Positions 25,200-32,924 of a stretch of 64,000 nucleotides of DNA are shown piece by piece. Position numbers and translations under genes: made by a program. The stretch is taken from NCBI GenBank assembly GCA_964497615.1, contig CAZCEC010000019.1, positions 35,605 to 99,604 of the forward strand, read 5' to 3'. The notes beneath the pieces are model-generated. The model saw nothing but the letters and a program-made list of their open reading frames with translations. It did not search any database and was not told the origin of the DNA. Within the stretch, counting starts at the first letter, position 1. Each line of letters begins with the position of its first letter. Source of the stretch: CAZCEC01 sp964497615 (GTDB lineage: Bacteria; Chloroflexota; Anaerolineae; Anaerolineales; UBA6663).

Positions 25200-25907
25200 T
25201 TACTGCTGTAATTGCGCGCTGATCACGCGCTGATACTCCGCCATGTCCAGCGGGTTATCCATCCGGTAGCCGTTGACGAAGACCGACGGCGTGCTGCTGA
25301 CGCCCATCTGCGTGCCCAGCGCCTCGTCCGAGCGCACCCCGCCCGCGTAGCGGTTCGAGTCGAAGCAGGCGTTGAACTGGGTCATGTCCAGCCCGATCGC
25401 CTCCGCGAACGCCTTCAGCCGGCGCTCCGCGAACGCCCCGCGCCCCTCGCCCTGCTGGTTGCCAAACACAAAGTTGTGGTAGTTCCAGAACTCCCCCTGC
25501 TCGGCCGCGCACTCGCTCGCCTCGGCCGCATCGCGCGACTCGCTCCCGCCCACGTTGCCGTCCACCACGATAAAGTGGCGGTACTCCAGCCGCGCCTGCC
25601 CGGTGTTCACGAAGGTTTCAATGAGCTGTTCTTCGGTGCTGGTCGCCAGCACCCCGCAGAACGGGCACTGGAAGTCGGAGAACACCAGGATGGTGATCGG
25701 CGCGTCGGCCTGGCCCATGCTCTTGCCGGAGGCCAGCGGATACGCCTGGGTGGGGACGGTGACGAACTCGCCAATCGGCCGGGAGTTCTGGTAGATCAGC
25801 CAGCCCACGACTGCCAGGGCCAGGACCACAATCACGCCGATCACTGCCAGTTGGCGCTGCCGGGCCTGGGCTTGCCGCCGCCGCCGCATCTCTTCACGTT
25901 TGCTCAT
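25200..25907 (-). CDS. Membrane-anchored DsbA-family thiol oxidoreductase
   Basis: 235 residues. A basic N-terminus (residues 1-18) and one membrane helix (20-39) anchor it with the thioredoxin domain outside. The active site is C81-P-F-C84 in FSDFQCPFCG, and the cis-Pro loop is SSTPSVFVNGYRM. The inserted helical region has two further Cys (SECAAEQGEF, FNACFDSNRY). The family oxidises or isomerises disulfides in exported proteins (BdbD/Com1 type). A TATAAT lies at about 25946-25951 on this strand. The gene diverges from the SOS operon. Confidence 0.92.
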   Translation of the reverse strand: MSKREEMRRRRQAQARQRQLAVIGVIVVLALAVVGWLIYQNSRPIGEFVTVPTQAYPLASGKSMGQADAPITILVFSDFQCPFCGVLATSTEEQLIETFVNTGQARLEYRHFIVVDGNVGGSESRDAAEASECAAEQGEFWNYHNFVFGNQQGEGRGAFAERRLKAFAEAIGLDMTQFNACFDSNRYAGGVRSDEALGTQMGVSSTPSVFVNGYRMDNPLDMAEYQRVISAQLQQ

Positions 25908-26072
25908 GGGTCTTCAATCGCCTCCTCTTCAATGGCTGGGAAATTATACGGACAAGAATTAGCATGTTTCCAGTGACGATTATCCCGGATTTCGCATGAT
26001 TGTACCGGACCCGGCCCCACTTCCCTCGATTTCCCTTAGTTCCTTCTATTTCCCGTTTTCCTAAATTGCCTC

Positions 26073-26101
26073 TTGCTAATAGAACAATTGTTTTCTACGC
26101 T
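26073..26101 (+). promoter_or_regulatory. imuB promoter with LexA-type SOS box
   Basis: TTGCTA (26073-26078), 17 bases, TACGCT (26096-26101) is a plausible promoter. Its spacer contains TAGAACAATTGTTTTCTA (26080-26097), a GAAC-N4-GTTT inverted repeat close to the Gram-positive/Chloroflexota LexA box GAAC-N4-GTTC. A repressor there would block the promoter directly. The genes it drives are the classic LexA-regulated mutasome, which supports the assignment. The start codon is only seven bases beyond the -10, so the mRNA may be leaderless or nearly so. Confidence 0.72.
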
Positions 26102-26107
26102 AGAGGT

Positions 26108-27508
26108 ATGCCCATTGCCTGCCTCCTCGCCGACCACCTCCCCATCCAGGTGGAGCAGCAGCGCCGCCGCAGCGACCTGCCCCTGCTCATCACCCACCCG
26201 GTGGATACCGGCCTGATCTTTGCCTGTTCCCCGGAGGCCCTGGCCGCCGGGGTGCAGCCGGGCCTCTCCGTCTATCAGGCCCGGCAGATGCTGCCCCAGG
26301 CCCTGCTGCTCCCGCCCGACGAGCATGCCTACCACGCCAGCCACGGCGCGCTGGAGGCCGCCCTGCGCGCCTATTCGCCCCTGGTGGAGACCGTCGGCCT
26401 CGGCGAATTCCTGCTGGATGCCCGTGCCCTCTCGGCCACGCACGGCGGCGACGAGGCCCTGTCCGCCGCCCTCTTGTCCGCCGCCCAATCTGCCAGCGGC
26501 CTCGCGGTGCGCGTGGGGCTGGGGGAAGGGCGCTTCGTGGCGGAGCAGGCCGCCCGCCAGGCCCCGGCCAACAGCGCCCTGGTGGTGCCTCCCGGCGGCG
26601 AGGCCCGCTTCCTGGCGCCCCTGCCCGTGGGCGTGCTGCCCAACCTGCCCCCCGAGGCCCGCCGCCGGCTCAATCTCTTCGACCTGCACACCCTGGGCGA
26701 CCTGGTGGCCCTGCGCAAGCCCGCCGTCCTGCGCCAGTTTGGCGGCGAGATGGCCGGCCTCTACGAGTTGGCCCGCGGCCGCGACCCGCGCCCTCTCCAC
26801 CCAGACGTGCCGCCCCTGCGCCTGGTGCGCTCCCTGCGCCTCACCAGCCCCGTCAGCGACCGGCACATCCTGCTCAACGCTGCCCAACGCGTGGCCTGGC
26901 GCCTCAGCAAGCTGCTCAACGACAAGGGCTATCACGCCGAGGCCCTCAAGCTCACCCTCTACCTGGAGGATGGCGCCGTCATCGAAACCGGCCAGGCCGC
27001 CAAGCCGCCCACCTCCGACGAGGCGCGGCTGGGCCGGCTGGCCGCCCAACTGCTGGGCCGCCTCAGCCCCCGCGCGCCGGTGGCGGTCGTGGCCCTCAGC
27101 GTCTATCCCCTCCGCCCCTGGCACCTGAGCGCCCACCAGATTGACCTGCTGCGCGCCGGGGTGCCGGAGAAGCAACTGCGCTTCGAGTCCGCCCTGCAAT
27201 TGCTCTATCACCGCTTCGGCCAGGCCATCATCCGCGTGGCCGCCCTGCTGGGCCCGCCCGTGCCCCTGCCCATCGAAGTGGACCTGGACCCTGCCGGCCA
27301 GCCGCAGCGCCTCGCCTTTGGCGGGTTGGTGCGGGCCGTGGTCTCCATCCACGAGCGCTGGCGCGAAGAGAAGCAGTGGTGGGATGAGGCCCGCGCCCTG
27401 CGCCGCGACTACTACCGCATCACCCTGGCCGACGACACCTACCGCAACATCTACCAGGACCTGAACGATGAGCGCTGGTACCTCGACCGCGCCTGGCCCA
27501 TACTGTGA
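26108..27508 (+). CDS. imuB: ImuB-like Y-family DNA polymerase homologue
   Basis: 466 residues from ATG 26108; an earlier in-frame start would begin upstream of the promoter and was rejected. The order is that of a Y-family palm/fingers/little finger (DTGLIFACSPEALAAGVQPG, then SVYQARQMLPQALLLPPDEH, the HhH-like LNLFDLHTLGDLVALRKPAV, and a little finger). The catalytic S-x-D-E motif is replaced by GLGEF, and the N-terminal D-x-D is reduced to ADHLPIQ, as in ImuB proteins that are structural partners rather than polymerases. The gene overlaps dnaE2 by 41 bases. With DnaE2 it would perform SOS translesion synthesis; no imuA is adjacent. Confidence 0.85.
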   Translation: MPIACLLADHLPIQVEQQRRRSDLPLLITHPVDTGLIFACSPEALAAGVQPGLSVYQARQMLPQALLLPPDEHAYHASHGALEAALRAYSPLVETVGLGEFLLDARALSATHGGDEALSAALLSAAQSASGLAVRVGLGEGRFVAEQAARQAPANSALVVPPGGEARFLAPLPVGVLPNLPPEARRRLNLFDLHTLGDLVALRKPAVLRQFGGEMAGLYELARGRDPRPLHPDVPPLRLVRSLRLTSPVSDRHILLNAAQRVAWRLSKLLNDKGYHAEALKLTLYLEDGAVIETGQAAKPPTSDEARLGRLAAQLLGRLSPRAPVAVVALSVYPLRPWHLSAHQIDLLRAGVPEKQLRFESALQLLYHRFGQAIIRVAALLGPPVPLPIEVDLDPAGQPQRLAFGGLVRAVVSIHERWREEKQWWDEARALRRDYYRITLADDTYRNIYQDLNDERWYLDRAWPIL

Positions 27509-30500
27509 GCTGCACGCCCATAGCTGCTTCAGCCTGCTCGACGGCGTGCCCTTCCCCGAGGAGTTGGCCGAAGCCGCGGCGGCGCGCGGCCTGCCGGCCC
27601 TGGCTCTCACCGACCACGACGCCATCTACGGCGCTGTGCCGTTCTTCGCCCGCGCCCGCGAGGTGGGCCTCAAGCCCCTCCTCGGCGCGGAGATGACCCT
27701 GGCCGATGGCGCCCACCTCACCTTGCTGGCCGAGGACCAGGGCGGCTACCAGAACTTGTGCCGCCTCATCACCCTGGCCCGCGCCGAGCAGCCCAAGGGG
27801 CAGGCCGCCCTGCCGTGGCCGGCCCTGGCCGCGCACACCGCCGGCCTCGTCTGCCTCACCGGCTGCCGGCGCGGGCCAGTGGCCGCGCCCTGGCTGGCCG
27901 GCCAGCCCGCCCGGGCCGCCCAGGCCCTCGACCGCCTGCTCGAAATCTTTGGCCCGCGCAGCCTGTACATCGAAGTGCAGCGCCACCTCCAGCGCGCCGA
28001 TGTGCGCCTGGGCCGTGCCCTGGCCGCCCTGGCCCACGCCCGCGGCCTGCCCGTCGTCGCCACCGGCAACGTCCACTACCTCGCCCCCGAAGACGCCAGC
28101 CTGCACGACGCCCTCATCAGCGTCCGCGAGCGCGCGCCCCTGCCGCAGGCCGGCCCCCACCTGCGCCCCAACCACGAGTTCTACCTGCGCGGCTCCACCG
28201 CCATGGCCGCCCTCTTCGCCGATTTTCCCGCGGCCCTCGCCAACACCCTGGCCGTCGCCGAGCGCTGCAACGTGGCCCTGCCCAGCGGCCTGCAAACCCT
28301 CCCCGCCTACCCGCTCCCCGCCGGCCTCACCGCCCTGGGCTATCTGCGGCAGCTTTGCGAGGCGGAATTGCCAAGGCTTTACTCCGGGGTTCGGTCAGCG
28401 GAGAGGCAGCGCATCTCCGCGGACCGCGCCCCGGAGAATATGCTTAACAAAGAACTCGCCATGATCGAGAAGTTGGGCCTCGCCAACTACTTCCTCATCG
28501 TCTGGGACATCGTCAACTTCTGCCGCCGCCGCGGCATCCTGTGCCACGGGCGCGGCTCGGCCGCCAATAGCCTCGTCGCCCACCTGCTCGACATCAGCGC
28601 CGTGGACCCCATCGCCCAGGGGTTGGTGGTCGAGCGCTTCCTCTCCGTGGAGCACGGCGGCACCCCCGATATTGACCTGGACATTGACGCCGCCCGCCGC
28701 GAGACCGTTATCCAGTACGTTTACGACCGCTGGGGCCGCGACCATGCCGCCATGGCCTGCACCTACATCACCTACCGCTCCGCCTCCGCCCTGCGCGACG
28801 CTGGCTATGCCCTCGGCTTCAAGCCCGAGGCCATCGAAGCCGTGGAGAGCGCCCTCGAGGCCCGCCGCCGCCAGCCTATCCCCGGCCCCGACGGCCGCGC
28901 CGAACCCCCGGACGTCTCCCTCGCCGCCATCGCCGAACAACTCGCTGACCCCGGCCTGCCCGCCACCGACTCGCTCCTCCAGGCCCTTGCCCCTCATCCT
29001 TCGCCCGCTCTTCACGTTTCACGCCTCATGCCTCACGCTTTCCGTCACCTGCCCCCGCATGGGGGTCCGTCCTCCGTCCTTCGTCCTTCGTCCTCCGTCG
29101 GTCACCATCCGTCGGTCGTCGACTCCGCCGCCGCCCGCCTCCTCGCCCTCGCCGCCTGCCTGCAAAAGCGCCCCCGTCACCTCGGCCTGCACAACGGCGG
29201 CATGATCATCACCGGCTGCCCCATCGCCGAGCTAGTGCCCGTGGAGCCAGCCACCATGGAAGACCGCACCGTGGTGCAGTTCGACAAAGACTACCTGGAG
29301 CGCCTGGGCATCGTGAAGGTGGACCTGCTGGGCCTGCGCATGCTCTCCGCTATCGCCGACGCCGTTGCCTTCATCCAGCAGGGCCGCGGCGAGGCCGTGG
29401 ACCTGGACCGCCTCGACCTCCGCGACCCCGCCGTCTACGATCAGATCTGCTCGGCGCAGACCATCGGCCTGTTCCAGGTGGAGAGCGGCGCGCAGGTGTC
29501 CGTCATCCCCCACATGCAGCCGCGCTGCTTTCAAGATTTAGTCATCGAGATCAGCCTGATCCGCCCCGGCCCCTTGCAGGGCAACATGGTCCGCCCCTAC
29601 CTGCGCCGCCGCCAGGGCCTGGAGCCCGTCACCTATCTGCATCCCGCCCTCAAGCCCGCCCTGGCCGAGACCCTGGGCGTGATCGTTTTTCAGGAACAGG
29701 TCATCAAGCTCGCCCGCGACTTCGCCGGCTTCACCCCCGGCCGCGGCGAAGTCCTGCGCCGCGCCCTGGGCCACAAGCACGCCCCCGATGAGTTGGCCAA
29801 GTTCAAGGACGAATTCATTGCTGGCGCGCTCGCCCAGGGTGCCATCCAAGCGGGGGGAGGCTTGTCCAACCTCGGCGGCCATCGTCATTCCGAACCCGCC
29901 GCAGCCCGCCGGGCCTGGCGCGGCCTGAGCGCGGGTGAGGAATCTCGCCCCTCGCGCGGAGCAGATTCCTCGGCGCACGAACCGCGCCTCGGAATGACAT
30001 CGCCCAGCCGGGACACCGACCGCCGCTTCCCGTCAGCGCCCGCAGAGCGCCAGGAAGGCAGCGAGCAGAATTTATTCCGGGGGCCGGGGGGGATAGGTCT
30101 CGCTGAACAGGTCTGGCAGATGATCGCTAACTTCGCCGGCTACTCCTTCAGCAAGGCCCACGCCGCCGCCTTTGCCGTCATCGTCTACTGGTCGGCCTGG
30201 CTGCGCGTGCACTACCCCACCGAATACTTCTGCGGCTTATTACGCAACGCCCCCCTCGGCACTTACCCCGCCAACGTCCTCGAAGCCGAGGCCCGCCGCG
30301 TGGGCGTCAAGTTCCTGCCGTTCGATATTAACCGGTCGCTGGCGAAGGCAACGGTGGAGCCAATGCCGACGAACCCCCATGCGGGGGCAGGTGACGAAGG
30401 ACGAAAGACGACGCTCGCCGAGCCACGGCTTTCGGTCGTCGGTCGCAGGCACGCCCCCTTTGGGGGCCGGTCGTCGGCCGTCGCACTACCTTCGTCCTTC

Positions 30501-31208
30501 GTCGGTCGTCCTTCGTCGGCCGTCGCCATTCGCTTTGGCCTCGACTACGTCCACGGCCTCGGCGAAGACCGCGCCGAAGCCCTGGTGCAGGCGCGCGGCG
30601 ACCGGCCCTTCACCTCCCTGGCCGACTGCGTGGCGCGCACCTGCGTCCCCGCTGTCGGACTTGACCGCCGCGCCCTGGAAAATCTGGTGCTGGCCGGCGC
30701 CTTTGACTCTTTCGGCGAGCGCCGCCAACTGCTGTGGGACCTGGCCGAGGCCTTCGACCTGGCCCGCCGCCCCGCCCCCCAACTCGCCCTCGACCTGCCC
30801 GACGAGCGCGCTGCCCTGGCCCCCATGCCCCCCGACCTCAAGCTCATGCGCACCTTCGCCGTCACGGGCGTCACCGCCGGCCCGCACCTGGTGGAACTGC
30901 GCCGCGACGCCTTTGCCCGCGCCGGCTGCCTGCCCTACCGTGAGCTGCAAAAACTGCGCAGCGGCGTCAAGGTCCGGGCCGGCGGCCTGGTGGCCGACGG
31001 CCTGCGCCGCCCGCCCACCGCCAAGGGCACCAGCTTCATCCGCCTGGAAGACGCGGACGGCCTGGTGGACGTGATCGTCCCGCCCGCCGTCTACGCCGAA
31101 TGCCGCCAGGCCCTGCGCGGCGTCTTCGTCGTCGTCGAAGGCATCCTCCAGCGCAACGGCCCCGTCCTCTCCCTCCTCGCCCGCCGCGTCGAATCCCTGC
31201 CCGGCTAA
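27468..31208 (+). CDS. dnaE2: Error-prone DNA polymerase III alpha subunit DnaE2, with repeat insertions
   Basis: 1246 residues against about 1050-1090 for the family. The N-terminal PHP domain has CELHAHSCFSLLDG and LTDHDAIYG. The palm domain has GRGSAANSLVAHLLDISAVD and the catalytic TPDIDLDID. Then come LGLHNGGMIITGCPI, VKVDLLGLRMLSAIADAV, ISLIRPGPLQGNMVRPYLRR, and FSKAHAAAFAVIVYWSAWLR. The C-terminal OB domain contains VRAGGLVADGLRRP. Four in-frame inserts (residues about 306-323, 507-548, 788-880 and 963-1021) encode low-complexity Ser/Pro/His/Arg-rich peptide made from genomic repeats. Outside them the active-site and fold motifs are intact, so it may still work. It is translationally coupled to imuB and probably SOS-induced. 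Confidence 0.93.
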   Translation: MSAGTSTAPGPYCELHAHSCFSLLDGVPFPEELAEAAAARGLPALALTDHDAIYGAVPFFARAREVGLKPLLGAEMTLADGAHLTLLAEDQGGYQNLCRLITLARAEQPKGQAALPWPALAAHTAGLVCLTGCRRGPVAAPWLAGQPARAAQALDRLLEIFGPRSLYIEVQRHLQRADVRLGRALAALAHARGLPVVATGNVHYLAPEDASLHDALISVRERAPLPQAGPHLRPNHEFYLRGSTAMAALFADFPAALANTLAVAERCNVALPSGLQTLPAYPLPAGLTALGYLRQLCEAELPRLYSGVRSAERQRISADRAPENMLNKELAMIEKLGLANYFLIVWDIVNFCRRRGILCHGRGSAANSLVAHLLDISAVDPIAQGLVVERFLSVEHGGTPDIDLDIDAARRETVIQYVYDRWGRDHAAMACTYITYRSASALRDAGYALGFKPEAIEAVESALEARRRQPIPGPDGRAEPPDVSLAAIAEQLADPGLPATDSLLQALAPHPSPALHVSRLMPHAFRHLPPHGGPSSVLRPSSSVGHHPSVVDSAAARLLALAACLQKRPRHLGLHNGGMIITGCPIAELVPVEPATMEDRTVVQFDKDYLERLGIVKVDLLGLRMLSAIADAVAFIQQGRGEAVDLDRLDLRDPAVYDQICSAQTIGLFQVESGAQVSVIPHMQPRCFQDLVIEISLIRPGPLQGNMVRPYLRRRQGLEPVTYLHPALKPALAETLGVIVFQEQVIKLARDFAGFTPGRGEVLRRALGHKHAPDELAKFKDEFIAGALAQGAIQAGGGLSNLGGHRHSEPAAARRAWRGLSAGEESRPSRGADSSAHEPRLGMTSPSRDTDRRFPSAPAERQEGSEQNLFRGPGGIGLAEQVWQMIANFAGYSFSKAHAAAFAVIVYWSAWLRVHYPTEYFCGLLRNAPLGTYPANVLEAEARRVGVKFLPFDINRSLAKATVEPMPTNPHAGAGDEGRKTTLAEPRLSVVGRRHAPFGGRSSAVALPSSFVGRPSSAVAIRFGLDYVHGLGEDRAEALVQARGDRPFTSLADCVARTCVPAVGLDRRALENLVLAGAFDSFGERRQLLWDLAEAFDLARRPAPQLALDLPDERAALAPMPPDLKLMRTFAVTGVTAGPHLVELRRDAFARAGCLPYRELQKLRSGVKVRAGGLVADGLRRPPTAKGTSFIRLEDADGLVDVIVPPAVYAECRQALRGVFVVVEGILQRNGPVLSLLARRVESLPG
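28382..28436. repeat. Palindromic repeat inside dnaE2 (insert 1)
   Basis: Arms 28382-28404 and 28414-28436 match at 20 of 23 positions around a 9-base loop. It falls in the DnaE2 segment between LCEAELPRLYSGVR and NMLNKELAMIEKLG, where family members have a short variable loop. Confidence 0.75.
28988..29110. repeat. Composite word repeat inside dnaE2 (insert 2)
   Basis: The segment strings together CTTCACGTTTCACGCCTCATG-like words (split forms of the family at 6484 and 41071) and CCGTCCTTCGTCCTTCGTCC words (family at 17217 and 42715). Translated, it gives a His/Pro/Ser-rich stretch with no counterpart in DnaE2 proteins. It contains a 22-bp segment (29045-29066) that recurs inverted at 30373-30394. 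Confidence 0.75.
29884..29998. repeat. Full palindromic GTCATTCCGA element inside dnaE2 (insert 3)
   Basis: The element starts with GTCATTCCGA and ends with TCGGAATGAC, with inner GAGGAATCT and AGATTCCTC halves, so it is a 115-bp inverted pair of the repeat found singly at 15249 and 43678. It resembles a MITE-like palindrome. The surrounding insert continues to about 30105 and includes a GGGGGATAGGTC word shared with 39072-39083 and 45840-45851. Confidence 0.85.
30361..30530. repeat. Composite word repeat inside dnaE2 (insert 4)
   Basis: The segment is rich in GACGAAGGACGAAAGACG, GGTCGTCGG and CCTTCGTCCTTCGTCGG words plus a CCCCCTTTGGGGG palindrome. It includes the inverted copy (30373-30394) of the 22-bp segment from insert 2. 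It separates INRSLAKATVEPM from IRFGLDYVHGLGED, which are adjacent in other DnaE2 proteins. Confidence 0.75.
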
Positions 31209-31238
31209 TTCTTTCCCGCCTTTCATCGCCTCCCACCG

Positions 31239-31281
31239 GTGACAAACAGCACTAAGCGCCTCTCCACCTGCCCGCTATAGT
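31239..31281 (+). promoter_or_regulatory. CBS-gene upstream element GTGACAAACAGCACTAA-N20-TATAGT
   Basis: GTGACAAACAGCACTAA (31239-31255) lies exactly 20 bases before TATAGT (31276-31281), which is a good -10 box. The upstream block matches those of ppdK and the UspA gene at 40624 in sequence and spacing. No -35 TTGACA-like box is present at 17 bases, consistent with an activator-dependent or alternative-sigma promoter. Confidence 0.65.
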
Positions 31282-31336
31282 GGGGACGAAGAAACTTATC
31301 GGCCATTCTTGGCCGTATTTGACCCAGGAGGTCCCC

Positions 31337-31783
31337 ATGCAAACCGTACTCGTCAAGGATTGGATGACCCCCAATCCCATCACCGCCATCCCCGAAACCA
31401 CCCTGCCCGATGCCCTCATGGTGATGAAGAAGTACAACATTCGCCGGCTGCCCGTCATGGACGGTGACCGCCTCATCGGCATCGTCACGCGCGGCGACCT
31501 GCGCGGCGCCCAGCCCTCCGATGCCACCAGCCTCAGCATCTTCGAGCTGCACTACCTGGTGGGCCGCATCACCCTCCAGCAGATCATGACGTCCAACCCG
31601 ATTACGATCCCGCTGACCGCCACCGTCCAGGATGCCGCGCGCCTGATGCTCCAGCGCAAGGTCTCGGGCTTGCCCGTGATGGACGGGAACCGGCTGGTCG
31701 GCATCATCACCGAGTCCGACATCTTCCGCATGGTGGTCAACATGTGGGAGCGCGAGGCCGTGGCGCACGAAGCCCGCAACTAA
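31337..31783 (+). CDS. Tandem CBS-domain protein
   Basis: 148 residues from ATG 31337, behind CAGGAGG. It consists of two CBS motifs: VKDWMTPNPITAIPETTLPD with IRRLPVMDGDRLIGIVTRGD, and IMTSNPITIPLTATVQDAAR with VSGLPVMDGNRLVGIITESD. Such stand-alone pairs bind AMP/ATP or other adenosyl ligands and act as energy sensors. The shared upstream element with ppdK and a UspA gene suggests a stress or energy-status regulon. A formate/nitrite channel gene follows 29 bases later on the same strand. Confidence 0.93.
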   Translation: MQTVLVKDWMTPNPITAIPETTLPDALMVMKKYNIRRLPVMDGDRLIGIVTRGDLRGAQPSDATSLSIFELHYLVGRITLQQIMTSNPITIPLTATVQDAARLMLQRKVSGLPVMDGNRLVGIITESDIFRMVVNMWEREAVAHEARN

Positions 31784-31812
31784 CCGCAGGCCCAGCCTCC
31801 GCATGCGAACGT

Positions 31813-32781
31813 ATGCTCACTAACCCGATTCCTCCCTCGCTCGATTCCCTGCTCCCGGCCGATATGGCCCTCCGGGCGGAGCAGATCGGCGTCAAGAAAG
31901 CTCACCAGCCGCCGATGGGCCTGCTGGTGTTGTCGGTCCTGGCTGGGGCCTTCATCGCTCTGGGCGCGGTCTTCGCCACCACCACCGTGGCGGGCGCGGG
32001 CGGCGCGCTGCCCTACGGCGTCACGCGCTTGCTCTCGGGCGTGGTCTTCAGCCTGGGCCTGATCCTCGTCATCGTGGGTGGGGCCGAGTTGTTCACCGGC
32101 AACAACCTCATCATCATGGCCTGGGCCAGCCGCAAGGTTAGCACGGCGCTCCTGCTCAAGAACTGGCTCATCGTGTACATCGGCAACTTCCTGGGGTCCG
32201 TGGGCACGGCCGCCCTGGTATTCGTCGCCGGCCAATACGCCTTCGGGCAGGGGGCGGTGGGCGCCGCCGCCCTGGCCACCGCCACCGCCAAGGTGGGCCT
32301 GGGTTGGTGGCAGGCGCTGGCGCTGGGCATCCTATGCAACGGGCTGGTGTGCCTGGCCGTCTGGCTCACCTTCAGCGCCCGCACCACCACCGACCGCATC
32401 CTGGCCATCGTGCCGCCCATTGCCGCCTTCGTGGCCGCCGGGTTCGAGCACAGCATCGCCAACATGTACTTCATCCCGGTGGCGCTGTTCATCAAGGCCG
32501 GCGCGCCCGCCGCCTTCTGGGCCGATATCGGCCGCACCGCCCTCGACTACGGCGCGCTCACCTGGGGCGCCTTCCTGTTCAACAACTTATTACCCGTCAC
32601 CCTGGGCAACATCATCGGCGGCGCACTGCTGGTGGGCGTGGTCTACTGGTTCGTCTATCTGCGGCGTCTGGCCCCGCCCCCGCCGCCGCCCGCCGCCCAC
32701 GGAACGCGAGAGGAGCAGCCCGCGCTGCTTGGCGCCCCGGCCGAAGCGCCGGCCGAACCCGTGGGCAACGGCCGCCGCTGA
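31813..32781 (+). CDS. Formate/nitrite transporter (FNT) family channel
   Basis: 322 residues from ATG 31813; ATG 31864 is an alternative. There are six helices of the FNT fold with family blocks GAFIALGAVFATTTVAGAGG, GLILVIVGGAELFTGNNLII, LGILCNGLVCLAVWLTFSAR, the GFEHSIANMYFIPVALFIKA block, and LLPVTLGNIIGGALLVGVVY. The C-terminal 40 residues are a Pro/Ala-rich cytoplasmic tail. It lies just before the formate dehydrogenase operon, so formate is the likely substrate; nitrite and hydrosulfide channels share the fold. Confidence 0.93.
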   Translation: MLTNPIPPSLDSLLPADMALRAEQIGVKKAHQPPMGLLVLSVLAGAFIALGAVFATTTVAGAGGALPYGVTRLLSGVVFSLGLILVIVGGAELFTGNNLIIMAWASRKVSTALLLKNWLIVYIGNFLGSVGTAALVFVAGQYAFGQGAVGAAALATATAKVGLGWWQALALGILCNGLVCLAVWLTFSARTTTDRILAIVPPIAAFVAAGFEHSIANMYFIPVALFIKAGAPAAFWADIGRTALDYGALTWGAFLFNNLLPVTLGNIIGGALLVGVVYWFVYLRRLAPPPPPPAAHGTREEQPALLGAPAEAPAEPVGNGRR

Positions 32782-32785
32782 TCTG

Positions 32786-32914
32786 ATCGCCGGGGCGCCC
32801 GCCACGCCCGCCCTCAGCGGCGCGCCCCGGCTCACCTGCCTGTGCACCCCGCCGGACCTTAAAGCCCTGGCGGCCGGCTACCTGTTTACTAAAGGGCCGA
32901 CCTACACGGAGTTA
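32786..32914 (+). pseudogene. fdhD remnant (formate dehydrogenase accessory sulfurtransferase)
   Basis: One frame at 32828-32914 encodes RLTCLCTPPDLKALAAGYLF followed by TKGPTYTEL. This closely follows the FdhD segment L-x-x-x-C-T-P-x-D-L-x-x-L-x-x-G-F-L-x-x-E-G. FdhD is about 260 residues and loads sulfur onto the Mo/W cofactor of formate dehydrogenase. Here only about 30 residues remain: the catalytic C-x-x-C region and the rest are absent, and there is no clear start. It lies exactly between the formate channel and fdh genes, where fdhD commonly sits, so a decayed copy is the best reading. Confidence 0.6.
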
Positions 32915-32924
32915 ACCCCGCCCC

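Noticed and set aside
26000..26107. Thirty-six-codon N-terminal extension of ImuB
   Set aside because: It precedes the promoter and LexA box, and ImuB-type proteins start at the MPIACLLAD equivalent.
26036..27625. 529-codon open frame antisense to imuB
   Set aside because: Same reason; it spans the imuB promoter and start and shows no recognisable domain.
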